In this document: piece after piece, positions 1-8,308 of the stretch | Layout of the letters: the number at the start of each line of letters is the position of its first letter | Position numbering within the stretch: the first letter of the stretch is position 1 | Notes under the pieces: generated by a model | What the model saw: the letters and a program-made list of their open reading frames with translations, nothing else | Databases searched by the model: none | What the model was told of the DNA's origin: nothing | Translations under genes and position numbers: made by a program | Origin: Streptomyces sp. NBC_01306 | GTDB lineage: Bacteria; Actinomycetota; Actinomycetes; Streptomycetales; Streptomycetaceae | DNA: 64,000 nucleotides | Direction of reading: 5' to 3' | Assembly (NCBI RefSeq): GCF_026340465.1 | Contig: NZ_JAPEPC010000001.1 | Coordinates: 4,450,001-4,514,000 of the forward strand

Positions 1-865
1 TGAGCGGCACGCCGAGCCGTCCCGCGATGGCGAGCAGATGCACGACGGCATTGGTGGAACCGCCGATGGCCGCGTTGACGCGGATGGCGTTCTCGAAGGC
101 GTTGCGCGTCATGATCCGCTGGGGGGTGAGGCCGCTCGTCGCCAGCTCGACGGCGCGGGCGCCGGTCTCCTCGGCGAGCGTGCCGCGCCGGGCGTCGACC
201 GCGGGGAGACCCGAGCCGCCCGGCACCATCATGCCCAGGGCCTCGGCCAGACAGGCCATGGTGGATGCGGTGCCCATGGTCATGCAGTGACCGGCCGAGC
301 GGTTCAGCGAGGACTCGAACTCGGTGAACTCCTCCTGGGTGATCGTCCCGGCCCGCAGCTCCTCGGTCATCCGCCAGATGTCCGTGCCCGAACCCACGTT
401 GCGGCCCTTGAAGCGGCCGTTGAGCATCGGGCCGCCGGTGAAGACCATCGAGGGCACGCCCGCGCTGGCCGCGCCCATCAGCGCGGCCGGCGTCGTCTTG
501 TCGCAGCCGGTGAGCAGGACGACGGCGTCGATCGGGTTGGCCCGGATCTGCTCCTCTATCTCCATCGCGGCCAGGTTGCGGTAGAGCATGGAGGTCGGAC
601 GCAGGAACGGCTCCCCGAGCGACATCGCGGGAAATTCGAGGGGGAACCCGCCGGCCTGGAGCACCCCGCGCTTCACCGCGTCCGCGAGGAGCTGGAGATG
701 CCCGTTGCAGGGCGTCAGCTCGGAGAAGGTGTTGCAGATGCCGATGACCGGCCTGCCGTCGAAGTTGTGGCCGCCGCGCCCCATGGCCCGCAGGTGATGG
801 CGCGAGATGAAGCCGTTCTTGCCGCCGTCCCCGAACCAGGCGCGGCTGCGCAGCTGCGGTGCCAT
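1..865 (-). CDS. IlvD/Edd family sugar-acid dehydratase (partial, C-terminus outside window)
   Basis: Iron-sulfur dehydratase that removes water from a 2,3-dihydroxy acid to give a 2-keto-3-deoxy acid. About 288 N-terminal residues are visible; the family is about 570-580 residues long, so roughly half lies beyond the left edge. Start is the ATG at 865, preceded by GAAGGGA. Family motifs seen: ICNTFSELTPCN (C53 a likely cluster ligand), LLTGCDKTTPA and GHCMTMGTASTM, giving the three conserved cysteines and the DKTTPA lysine. The spacing and the RSRAWFG opening look closer to L-arabonate-type sugar-acid dehydratases than to biosynthetic dihydroxyacid dehydratase (inference). It is divergent from an ACS-family transporter, which fits uptake plus dehydration of a sugar acid. 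The exact substrate cannot be told. Confidence 0.9.
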   Translation of the reverse strand, partial: MAPQLRSRAWFGDGGKNGFISRHHLRAMGRGGHNFDGRPVIGICNTFSELTPCNGHLQLLADAVKRGVLQAGGFPLEFPAMSLGEPFLRPTSMLYRNLAAMEIEEQIRANPIDAVVLLTGCDKTTPAALMGAASAGVPSMVFTGGPMLNGRFKGRNVGSGTDIWRMTEELRAGTITQEEFTEFESSLNRSAGHCMTMGTASTMACLAEALGMMVPGGSGLPAVDARRGTLAEETGARAVELATSGLTPQRIMTRNAFENAIRVNAAIGGSTNAVVHLLAIAGRLGVPL

Positions 866-952
866 GTGGTGGTCCCTTCAGTGCCGTCATCTATGCGGTG
901 GAGAGCGCTGACCCAGCCGTTCTGTGACCTAGTCGTGTCGTGCCCGCTCTTA

Positions 953-982
953 ATGGTGCTATCAAATCACGATACGGTCCAT
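953..982. promoter_or_regulatory. nested inverted repeat in the divergent promoter region
   Basis: The 177-bp gap between the dehydratase and transporter starts holds nested half-sites: ATGG (953-956) with CCAT (979-982), and inside them TATC (960-963) with GATA (971-974). It is the most AT-rich part of the gap and is placed to act on both promoters. It may be an operator for an unlinked sugar-acid repressor. The symmetry is off by one base, so confidence is low. Confidence 0.3.
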
Positions 983-1042
983 GCGTGTCCCGAGGACGCA
1001 CCGAAAGGGTCAATGATGATCGCCACACCCGGGAGGAACGCC

Positions 1043-2428
1043 ATGGAGACCGGCCCAGAATCCGGCACGGAGACCGGCTCAGAGCCCGGTATGGAGACCG
1101 GCCCAGAGTCCAGCACGGAGACCGGCACGATGAAGGCGGTGACCTGGCGGCTGATGCCGTTCCTGGTCCTGCTCTATCTGGTCGCCTATGTGGACCGCTC
1201 GAACATCGGCTTCGCCAAGCTGACGCTCCAGAACGAACTGGGCCTGTCCAATGCCGCGTTCACCCTCGGCCAGGTGGGGTTCTTCGTCGCCTACGCGATC
1301 TTCGAGGTGCCCAGCAATATCTTCCTGGAACGGTTCGGGGCCCGCCGCTGGTTCACCCGCATCCTGATCAGCTGGGGCCTGGTCACCGCCCTCACCGCGC
1401 TGGTCAGCACCGGCTGGCAGTTCTACACCGCCCGGTTCCTGCTGGGCGCGGCCGAGGCCGGCTTCTATCCGGGCGTCCTCTACTTCCTGACCAAGTGGTA
1501 CCCGTACCGCTACCGCGCCCGGATGACGGGCTGGTTCATGATGTCCACACCGCTCGCCTTCATCATCGGCAATCCGCTGATGGGCGCACTCGGCGGCCTC
1601 GACGGCGTGCTCGGCATCAAGGGCTGGCAGTGGATCTTCATCGCGACCGGTGTTCCCGCGGTGCTCCTCGGCTTCCTCACCCTGCGGGTCCTGCCCGACG
1701 GCCCCGAGCGGGTCGGCTGGCTCAAGGACGGCGAGAAGAAGTGGATCGCCGACGAACTGGCCGTCGAGAGCAGCACGCTGGGTGGCACCCATGAATCCCC
1801 GCTGAGGACCCTCCGCGACAAGCGCGTGGTCCTGATGTCCCTGTACTTCCTGTGTTTCCCGCTCGGTGCGTACGGACTCAGCTTCTGGCTGCCGACGATC
1901 GTGGACGGCTTCGGCGGGCTGTCCGGGACGGCCGTCGGCTTCGTCACGGCCATCCCGTACGTCTTCGTGGCCATCGGCCTGTACGTCGTTCCCAAGCTCG
2001 CCGACCGCAGCGGCTCCCGCTACCCGTGGATCGCCGGTAACGCGGCGGTCGGCGCCGTCGGGCTCGCGGGCTCCGCGCTGGTCCCGGCGGGCGACCATGT
2101 GCTCCAGATGGCCTTCATCAGCCTCGCCGCGATGTGTATCTTCGCCGGTCAGCCGGTGCTCTGGTCACTGCCGTCGCGGTTCCTGACCGGGGTGCAGGCC
2201 GCCTCCGGCATCGCCATGATCAACGCGGTCGGCAACCTGGGCGGTGGATTCGGCCCGATGGGAATCGGTGTGATCGTGGACCGCACCGGGTCCGCGGTGG
2301 CCGGACTGTGGTTCCTGGTGGCCGCGATGGTGGTGGCCGCGGTGGCGACGTACGGCATCAAGCGGCTGATCGAGAACGGCAGGGTCGTCGACCACGTGCC
2401 GGACGTGCCGGTGGAGAGCGGGCTGTAG
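1043..2428 (+). CDS. MFS transporter, anion:cation symporter (ACS) family
   Basis: Inner-membrane major facilitator of about 461 residues with roughly 12 hydrophobic segments. The first transmembrane region carries LVAYVDRSNIGFAKL, followed by EVPSNIFLERFGARRW, the pattern of the ACS/phthalate permease group that imports tartrate, galactarate, galactonate and similar carboxylates. I chose the ATG at 1043 because GGGAGGA lies just upstream; ATGs at 1013 and 1016 are alternatives with no visible ribosome site. The N-terminal tail of about 30 residues before the first helix is an unusual acidic GPES/TETG repeat. It is divergent from the IlvD/Edd dehydratase and probably supplies its substrate (inference from neighbourhood). 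Confidence 0.88.
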   Translation: METGPESGTETGSEPGMETGPESSTETGTMKAVTWRLMPFLVLLYLVAYVDRSNIGFAKLTLQNELGLSNAAFTLGQVGFFVAYAIFEVPSNIFLERFGARRWFTRILISWGLVTALTALVSTGWQFYTARFLLGAAEAGFYPGVLYFLTKWYPYRYRARMTGWFMMSTPLAFIIGNPLMGALGGLDGVLGIKGWQWIFIATGVPAVLLGFLTLRVLPDGPERVGWLKDGEKKWIADELAVESSTLGGTHESPLRTLRDKRVVLMSLYFLCFPLGAYGLSFWLPTIVDGFGGLSGTAVGFVTAIPYVFVAIGLYVVPKLADRSGSRYPWIAGNAAVGAVGLAGSALVPAGDHVLQMAFISLAAMCIFAGQPVLWSLPSRFLTGVQAASGIAMINAVGNLGGGFGPMGIGVIVDRTGSAVAGLWFLVAAMVVAAVATYGIKRLIENGRVVDHVPDVPVESGL

Positions 2429-2447
2429 CCGAGGAGGCTCAGGCCGT

Positions 2448-2494
2448 GTCCGCCGGTGCGCGCCCGGCGCGCGGTCGGGCGTGATCCACCGGAC
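2448..2494. terminator. hairpin between convergent genes
   Basis: Between the stops of the MFS gene and the EamA gene, GTCC/GGTG on the left pairs with CACC/GGAC on the right with a 3-nt bulge, enclosing an inner GCGCGC/GCGCGC stem with a 3-nt loop. No U tract, as is usual in Streptomyces. Probably a shared bidirectional terminator. Confidence 0.4.
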
Positions 2495-2499
2495 AGCCC

Positions 2500-3348
2500 C
2501 TAAGCCGCCGTATGCAGCATCAGCCCGATACCGACCACCATCAGCCCGGCCGCCGCGATCCTCGGCGCCCCGAACTTCTCCTTGAAGAAGAGCGCGCCGA
2601 TCGCCGCGCCCACGATGATGGACGACTCCCGCAGCGCGGCGATCGGGGCGAGCGGGGCGCGGGTCTGGGCCCACAGGACCAGCCCGTACGCGACCACCGA
2701 CATCGCCCCGCCGACCAGCCCGGTGGCGGCGTACGGGCGTAGCTGGGCGGCCAGTTGGCCACGGCGCCGGTACAGCGCGTACGCCGGGATGGCGATTCCC
2801 TCCAGGATCATCAGCCAGGCGATATAGCCCAGCGAGGAGCCGGAGTCGCGGACACCGACGCCGTCGACCGTGGTGTACGAGGCGATGGCCAGGCCGGTGG
2901 CGAGGGCCGCGATGATCGCCGGCCACTGCGGGCGGGACCCCTTCAGGCCCCAGAGGGCCACCCCGACGAGTCCGGCGCAGGCGACCGCCACCCCCGCCAA
3001 CTGCCAGCCGTTCGGGATCTCATGGACGAAGACCGCGGCCAGCACGGTCACCACGAGCGGCGCCGTGCCGCGCGCGATCGGGTACATCTGGCCGAAGTCG
3101 CCGAGGGTGAACGACCGCATCAGCAGCAGCATGTACGTGACGTGCAACGCGGCCGAGACCAGCAGGAACGGCCACGCTGCGGCGGCCGGGAAGGGGACGA
3201 ACAGCGCGCCCAGCACCCCGACCAGCAGCCCGCCTCCGGAGATCAGCGCGAAGGAGACCAGCTGATCCTTGATGTGGTGGGCGATGGCGTTCCAGCTGGC
3301 GTGCGTTATCGCCGCGATGACGACGGCGAGGATGACCGTGGGGGTCAC
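2500..3348 (-). CDS. EamA/DMT superfamily transporter
   Basis: Polytopic membrane protein of 282 residues with about ten hydrophobic helices in two EamA-like repeats (about 4-135 and 145-280). The opening TPTVILAVVIAAITHASWN and the second-half ALRESSIIVGAAIGALFFKE are typical of drug/metabolite transporters. Start is taken as GTG at 3348, since the hydrophobic first helix begins there and GGAG lies 8 bases upstream. This GTG overlaps the stop of a 35-codon ORF (GTGA), so translation may be coupled. The substrate is unknown; amino-acid or metabolite export is common for the family. Confidence 0.82.
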   Translation of the reverse strand: MTPTVILAVVIAAITHASWNAIAHHIKDQLVSFALISGGGLLVGVLGALFVPFPAAAAWPFLLVSAALHVTYMLLLMRSFTLGDFGQMYPIARGTAPLVVTVLAAVFVHEIPNGWQLAGVAVACAGLVGVALWGLKGSRPQWPAIIAALATGLAIASYTTVDGVGVRDSGSSLGYIAWLMILEGIAIPAYALYRRRGQLAAQLRPYAATGLVGGAMSVVAYGLVLWAQTRAPLAPIAALRESSIIVGAAIGALFFKEKFGAPRIAAAGLMVVGIGLMLHTAA

Positions 3349-3452
3349 GCGGCGGACTCCAGGACATCGGTGGGGGCGGCGCCCGGGTACTCCGCTGGTT
3401 CGCGCAGCGCATCGGCGAACCGGGGACTGACAGTGGGTTCGGAAGTACTCAT
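3345..3452 (-). CDS. 35-aa ORF overlapping the EamA start
   Basis: A short ATG-initiated frame (opens MSTSEPTVSPRF, ends DVLESAA) whose TGA overlaps the GTG of the EamA gene by the GTGA arrangement. It is hydrophilic with no recognised domain. The upstream bases lack a clear Shine-Dalgarno sequence. It could be a coupling leader peptide, or the remains of a longer gene. The stop-start overlap is what supports it being translated; confidence is modest. Confidence 0.4.
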   Translation of the reverse strand: MSTSEPTVSPRFADALREPAEYPGAAPTDVLESAA

Positions 3453-3538
3453 GGCCCGTAACGCTAACGTCCGGTGTAGGTACCACGCGAACCCGTTAAC
3501 GGCTCCCGGCCGCTGCCCCCAGGACCCCGCCGCCAGAA

Positions 3539-5242
3539 CTAGGAGCCCGCTGCGAGCACTGCCGCGACCACCGGACCCGCGGCGTCCCCGCCGTGGCCGC
3601 CGGACTGGACGACCGCTGCGGCGGCCAGGTCGTTGCTGAATCCGGCGAACCAGCTGTTGGACTTGCCCTGGGCGTCGACCTCTGCGGAGCCGGTCTTTGC
3701 GCCCTTGTACCCGCCGACCCCGGACATCGCCACGGTGCCCGTCCCGTACCCCGCCGTCGCCGTCGTGTGCATCATGTCGCGCAGCTGCTGTGCGGTGTTG
3801 GCGGGCAGGGGCTGCGCGGTGGCCGTGTCCCCGTCGCGCAGTGAGCCGGGCACGATCACCGGCTGGTGGAACGCGCCGTTGCGGGCGGTCGCGGTGACGG
3901 ACGCCATGTTGAGCGGGTTCATCTGGACCAGCCCCTGACCGATCATCGCCGCCGCGGTGTTGGGGCCTGTCGTCTTCGGCACGCTGCCGTCGAAGGTCGG
4001 GATGCCGACGTTCCACTCCGAGCCGATGCCGAAGTACTTCTTCGCCGTGTCCGGCAGGGCGGTGTCCGCGATACCGCGGTCATTCAGCTTCCCGACCGGC
4101 TTGATGAAGGCGGTGTTGCAGGAGCGGGCGAAGCTCTGCTCCATGGTGCCGTTGGCTATGGAGAAGTTGTCCAGATTGTGGAACGTCTGCCCCTGCCAGG
4201 TGACCGACTCCGGGCAGAGGATGGGGCTCTTCTCGGCGGCCAGGCCGTTGTTGATGAGCATCGTGGCGGTCATGATCTTCATCGTGGAGCCGGGCGCGAG
4301 CTTGCCCTGCGTCGCCGCGTTGAAAGCGTCGTCACGGTTGTTGGCGATCGCGCGTATCTCACCGGTGCTCGCCTTGACCGCCACCACCGAGGACTCGCTG
4401 AACTTCTTCACCGCCGTCTCGGCCGCCGCCTGTGCACCCGCGTCGAGCGTGGTGTGCAGCAGCGCCGGGGTGCCTTTGGAGAGGGTCAGCAGGGTCTTCG
4501 CCGGAGCGGGGCTGTCCGAGGATGAGGTGCTGTCCGAGGATGTGGTGCCGTCCGCGGAGTCGGCGGCCCCGATGTACGTCTCGATGCCCGGTTTGCCGCC
4601 CGCCTTGTCACCGTACTTCTGCCGCAGCGCGTCGAGCACCGGCCCGAGCGAGGGGTACTTCTCCTTCGTCAGCTCGGCGCCGTTGTGGTCGACGGCCTTG
4701 ATGGGCGCCGACTCCGCCTCGCCCGTGGTGAGCGTCTCGCCCTTCTTCAGGTCCGGATGGATCACCGACGGATCCCAGTCCACCAGCGCCCGGCCGGTCG
4801 TCAGCCCCCGTACGACGCTCAGCGACGACGTGTACGACCAGGGCTTGGTCTTCCCCTCGTACGAGATGGTGGCCTTCACCGTGAACGGCACCTTCGCACC
4901 CGAGGCTGCTCCGGGCGTCAGGGTCACCCTGGTGACGTGCGCGTCCGCGCGGTAACCGGCCAGCAGCGGCTGCGAGTCCGCCGCGTTGTTGGTCAGCTGC
5001 GACGCCTTGTCCGCGTCGCCCTTCGCCCAGGCGGCGAGGAAGTCCTTCGCCGCACCGCTGATCTCGTCCGCGGTCGGCGGGCCGGTGCGGGCGGGCGCGG
5101 CCTGGGCCGTATCCGTGGAGCCGCCGCCGCCGCCGTCCGAACCGTTCAGCCCGTTCCAGATGTTGTACGCGCCGTAGCCGACCCCACCGGCCACCACCAC
5201 GAACGCCCCGCCCACGATGCCTATCTTTACCCCGTTGCGCAC
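3539..5242 (-). CDS. class B penicillin-binding protein (transpeptidase)
   Basis: Peptidoglycan D,D-transpeptidase of 567 residues with one N-terminal membrane anchor (about 7-28) and a Gly/Ser-rich linker. Residues about 58-165 resemble the MecA N-terminal NTF2-like domain; the transpeptidase domain follows from about 285. All three active-site motifs are visible: SxxK as STMK at 319-322, SxN as SCN at 374-376, and KTG at 516-518. It acts outside the membrane in wall cross-linking. From memory this is the neighbour of rsmI in S. coelicolor. It lies downstream of pmt on the same strand with a 173-bp gap holding a strong palindrome, so it likely has its own promoter. The C-terminus is short after KTG, as in this subgroup. 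Confidence 0.92.
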   Translation of the reverse strand: MRNGVKIGIVGGAFVVVAGGVGYGAYNIWNGLNGSDGGGGGSTDTAQAAPARTGPPTADEISGAAKDFLAAWAKGDADKASQLTNNAADSQPLLAGYRADAHVTRVTLTPGAASGAKVPFTVKATISYEGKTKPWSYTSSLSVVRGLTTGRALVDWDPSVIHPDLKKGETLTTGEAESAPIKAVDHNGAELTKEKYPSLGPVLDALRQKYGDKAGGKPGIETYIGAADSADGTTSSDSTSSSDSPAPAKTLLTLSKGTPALLHTTLDAGAQAAAETAVKKFSESSVVAVKASTGEIRAIANNRDDAFNAATQGKLAPGSTMKIMTATMLINNGLAAEKSPILCPESVTWQGQTFHNLDNFSIANGTMEQSFARSCNTAFIKPVGKLNDRGIADTALPDTAKKYFGIGSEWNVGIPTFDGSVPKTTGPNTAAAMIGQGLVQMNPLNMASVTATARNGAFHQPVIVPGSLRDGDTATAQPLPANTAQQLRDMMHTTATAGYGTGTVAMSGVGGYKGAKTGSAEVDAQGKSNSWFAGFSNDLAAAAVVQSGGHGGDAAGPVVAAVLAAGS

Positions 5243-5278
5243 TGCCGCGTCCCCTCCCCAGGAGCCTCTTGGGACATG

Positions 5279-5301
5279 TCTCTTTGAACATGTTCAAGAG
5301 A
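5279..5301. promoter_or_regulatory. near-perfect 23-nt inverted repeat upstream of the PBP gene
   Basis: Centred on TGAACATGTTCA, extended outward by TCTCT on the left and AGAGA on the right with one extra T in the left arm. It starts 37 bp upstream of the PBP start codon, and another 8-bp palindrome GACATGTC abuts it. Position fits an operator for the PBP promoter. It is not a standard actinobacterial LexA box because the GAAC/GTTC halves are 2, not 4, bases apart. Confidence 0.5.
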
Positions 5302-5415
5302 GTTACGTCCAGCAGCGTACGGGACCCGGGTGGCCCCGGGGGCGTCGTTACCCGACCGGGACCATGGGGCGCACCACAGGGGGGAGTTGCCGGAAACGGG
5401 GGTCCGGACCCGGCA

Positions 5416-7185
5416 TCAGATCCAGGTACTCAGCCACATCCGGTTGTTCCACTGGCTCAGCGGGATCGCGTCGCCGGTGAACAGGGGCCAGAAATAGATG
5501 AAGTTCCACACGATCAGCAGCACCAGCACACCCGCGCCGATCGCACCCACCGCCCTGCGCCGCTCGCTCGACCCGGGCGGCCCCAGGATCGCGCCGATCA
5601 TCATGGCGACGGCCAGACACAGGAACGGCACGAAGACGACCGCGTAGAAGAAGAAGATCGTCCGCTGCTGGTACATGAACCAGGGCAGATACCCGGCCGC
5701 GATCCCGCACGCGATGGCCCCGGCCCGCCAGTCCCGGCGGAAGGCCCAGCGCCACAGGATGTACAGGACAGCGAAGCACGCCGCCCACCAGAGCAGCGGG
5801 GTGCCGATCGCCAGCACCTCACGGGCGCAGCTCTCGGTGCCCTGCGGGCAGCCGTCGACGCCCGGCTTCGGGGACTCGTAGAAGTACGAGACGGGGCGGC
5901 CCACCACGAGCCAGCTCCACGGGTTCGACTGGTACTGGTGCCCCTCGGTCAGATTGACGTGGAAGCTGTAGACCTCGGCCTCGTAGTGCCAGAAGCTGCG
6001 CAGCGACGCCGGGACCCAGCTCATGTCGAACTGCGGCAGATGGACCGTGCCGAGCACCGGCAGCTTGACGTGGTCGGGGGAGAGCCCGGCGCGCTGGTTC
6101 GCCCAGTCGCGGAAGTACCCGCCCTTGGTCACGAACCAGCCGGTCCAGGACAGCATGTACGTCACCACGGCGACCGGCACCGTCGAGACGAAGGCCGGCA
6201 GCACGTCGTGGCGCAGGACGGCCCGGTGCGGGCGGACGGCGCCCGCGGTGCGGCGGGCGCCCACGTCCCAGAGCACCGTCATCACCGCGAAGAAGACCAG
6301 GACGTAGAGGCCGTTCCACTTGGTCGCGGCCGACAGGCCGAGCAGCACACCGGCGGCGATCCGCCAGGGCCGCGGACCCAGCCGCAGCGTGCTCGCGACA
6401 CCGCTGTCGGGCCGCAGCCCGCCCTCCTCGCCCACCGGAAGGGCCTCCGCGAGCCGGGCCCGGCTTCTGTCCCGGTCGATCAGCAGCGCCCCGAAGGCCG
6501 CCACGACGAAGAACATCACGATGAGGTCGAGCAGCGAGGTGCGGCTCATCACGAAGTGCAGTCCGTCGACCGTCAGCAGCGCTCCGGCCAGACACCCCAG
6601 GAACGTCGAGCGCAGCAGCCGCCTGCCGATCCGGCAGATCATCAGCACCGAGAGCGTGCCGAGCAGCGCGGTCATGAAGCGCCAGCCGAACGGAGTGAAC
6701 CCGAAGAAGTGCTCGCCGATCCCGATGAGCCACTTGCCCATCGGAGGGTGCACCACATAGCCGGGGTCGGACGGCACCGAGACGTGCGAGGGGTTGGCCA
6801 GGATCGCGTTGTTGATGTTGTCCGGCCAGTGGCCCTCGTACCCCTGGTGGATCAGCGCCCAGGCGTCCTTCGCGTAATACGTCTCATCGAATATCACGGC
6901 GTGCGGGCTGCCGAGATGCCAGAACCGCAGCACCCCGGCGACCAGCGTGACCAGCAGCGGACCGCCCCAGGCCGACCAGCGCAGCAGCCGCTCCGCGAAA
7001 GCGGGGGAGAAGCCGAGCACGCGCCACAGCTGCGGGCCGGGCGAGGCGTAGGGCGGCACCAGCCGCTCGCGCAGGCCCGTCTCGCGCGGGCCCCCGTACC
7101 CGAACCGGCGCAGCCTGCGCCCCCAGGCGGGCGGCTGTTCCCCGGCGTCGTGGCCCTTCAGGGCTTGAGGCGCTGTACTCGTCAC
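5416..7185 (-). CDS. pmt: polyprenyl-phosphate-mannose-protein mannosyltransferase (Pmt, GT39)
   Basis: Integral-membrane protein O-mannosyltransferase of 589 residues, transferring mannose from a polyprenyl carrier to Ser/Thr of secreted proteins outside the membrane. Visible: an N-terminal cytoplasmic stretch of about 50 residues, then many hydrophobic segments, the GT39 first-loop motif VIFDETYYAKDAW with its Asp-Glu pair, and a Trp-rich C-terminus ending WNNRMWLSTWI. I place the start at GTG 7185 since upstream sequence in the frame is not conserved-looking and runs into the divergent rsmI. From memory the S. coelicolor orthologue is needed for phage phiC31 infection. Divergent from rsmI with a 61-bp gap. 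Confidence 0.93.
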   Translation of the reverse strand: MTSTAPQALKGHDAGEQPPAWGRRLRRFGYGGPRETGLRERLVPPYASPGPQLWRVLGFSPAFAERLLRWSAWGGPLLVTLVAGVLRFWHLGSPHAVIFDETYYAKDAWALIHQGYEGHWPDNINNAILANPSHVSVPSDPGYVVHPPMGKWLIGIGEHFFGFTPFGWRFMTALLGTLSVLMICRIGRRLLRSTFLGCLAGALLTVDGLHFVMSRTSLLDLIVMFFVVAAFGALLIDRDRSRARLAEALPVGEEGGLRPDSGVASTLRLGPRPWRIAAGVLLGLSAATKWNGLYVLVFFAVMTVLWDVGARRTAGAVRPHRAVLRHDVLPAFVSTVPVAVVTYMLSWTGWFVTKGGYFRDWANQRAGLSPDHVKLPVLGTVHLPQFDMSWVPASLRSFWHYEAEVYSFHVNLTEGHQYQSNPWSWLVVGRPVSYFYESPKPGVDGCPQGTESCAREVLAIGTPLLWWAACFAVLYILWRWAFRRDWRAGAIACGIAAGYLPWFMYQQRTIFFFYAVVFVPFLCLAVAMMIGAILGPPGSSERRRAVGAIGAGVLVLLIVWNFIYFWPLFTGDAIPLSQWNNRMWLSTWI

Positions 7186-7246
7186 CGCGCCATCGTAGGG
7201 AACCCGACTGTGAGAGTGGTGTGCACGGGGCTGGGAGAATGGAGTC

Positions 7247-8143
7247 GTGACAGGAATGCTGGTACTCGCAGGGACCCCCATCGGTGACGTGTCGGACGCG
7301 CCGCCCCGGCTCGCCGAGGAACTGGCGACGGCCGATGTCGTCGCCGCCGAGGACACCCGGCGGCTGCGCCGGCTGACCCAGGCGCTCGGCGTCCAGACCA
7401 CGGGACGCGTCGTCTCGTACTTCGAGGGCAATGAGACGGCCCGCACCCCGGAGCTGGTCGAGGCGCTGACCGGCGGTGCGCGGGTGCTGCTGGTCACGGA
7501 CGCCGGGATGCCGTCGGTCTCCGACCCCGGCTACCGGCTGGTCGCCGCGTGCGTGGAGCAGGACATCAAGGTCACGGCGGTCCCCGGCCCGTCCGCGGTG
7601 CTGACCGCGCTGGCGCTCTCCGGGCTGCCCGTGGACCGCTTCTGCTTCGAGGGCTTCCTGCCGCGCAAGGCGGGCGAGCGTCTTGGCAGGCTCCGGGAGG
7701 TCGCGGCCGAACGTAGGACGCTGGTGTACTTCGAGGCCCCGCACCGGCTGGACGACACCCTCGCAGCGATGGCGGAGGTCTTCGGCGACGACCGCAGGGC
7801 GGCGGTCTGCCGTGAGCTGACCAAGACGTACGAGGAAGTGAAGCGCGGGCCGCTGAAGGCGCTCGCCGAGTGGGCGGCGGACGGCGTACGGGGCGAGATC
7901 ACGGTCGTGGTCGAGGGCGCCCCCGACACCGGGCCGCAGGAGCTCGACCCCGTTGAGCTGGTGCGCAGGGTGCAGGTGCGCGAGGAGGCGGGGGAGCGGC
8001 GCAAGGAGGCCATCGCCGCGGTCGCCGCCGATGCGGGACTGCCGAAGCGGGAGGTGTTCGACGCGGTGGTCGCGGCCAAGAACGCGGCCCGCACGGCGCC
8101 CGGCGGCGGTCCTGTGCCACCGGGAGGCAAAGGACCCGCGTGA
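7247..8143 (+). CDS. rsmI: 16S rRNA (cytidine1402-2'-O)-methyltransferase RsmI
   Basis: SAM-dependent methylase of C1402 in the ribosomal decoding centre, of the tetrapyrrole-methylase-like fold. The 298-residue length is normal with a short Pro/Gly tail. Motifs: LAGTPIGDVSDAPPRL near the N-terminus, AAEDTRRLRRL, the SAM-binding VTDAGMPSVSDPG, VPGPSAVLTALALSG and TLVYFEAPHRL. Starts with GTG at 7247 after GGGAGAATGGAG. Head-to-head with pmt; the 166 bp after it hold the promoter of the zinc-ribbon gene. Confidence 0.95.
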   Translation: MTGMLVLAGTPIGDVSDAPPRLAEELATADVVAAEDTRRLRRLTQALGVQTTGRVVSYFEGNETARTPELVEALTGGARVLLVTDAGMPSVSDPGYRLVAACVEQDIKVTAVPGPSAVLTALALSGLPVDRFCFEGFLPRKAGERLGRLREVAAERRTLVYFEAPHRLDDTLAAMAEVFGDDRRAAVCRELTKTYEEVKRGPLKALAEWAADGVRGEITVVVEGAPDTGPQELDPVELVRRVQVREEAGERRKEAIAAVAADAGLPKREVFDAVVAAKNAARTAPGGGPVPPGGKGPA

Positions 8144-8281
8144 TTGGCAAAGCGGGCAACGTGGCCACGGGCCCTTTGGCCACGAGCAGGCCAAAACCGG
8201 TCCAATAGTAGGCAGCACCTGATGCATTCCGGGAGCCGGAGGCGTCCACTGGGAAGTGGGACGGAATCGCCCCACGGAAGG

Positions 8282-8298
8282 CTTGTCCGTCGGACAAG
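8282..8298. promoter_or_regulatory. perfect 8-bp inverted repeat touching a ribosome binding site
   Basis: CTTGTCCG, one T, then CGGACAAG; the right arm runs into the GAGGAG ribosome site (8297-8302) of the zinc-ribbon gene. A one-base centre means it works better as a protein-binding palindrome than as an RNA hairpin. Likely an operator; the regulator is unknown. Confidence 0.45.
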
Positions 8299-8308
8299 AG
8301 GAGCTGGC

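Noticed and set aside
1079..2098. Long minus-strand open frame of 339 codons opposite the MFS gene
   Set aside because: Charged, low-complexity translation typical of antisense frames in high-GC DNA; the plus strand gives a clear transporter.
5286..5296. LexA (SOS) box reading of the palindrome before the PBP gene
   Set aside because: Half-site spacing is 2 bases, while actinobacterial LexA boxes have GAAC and GTTC 4 bases apart.
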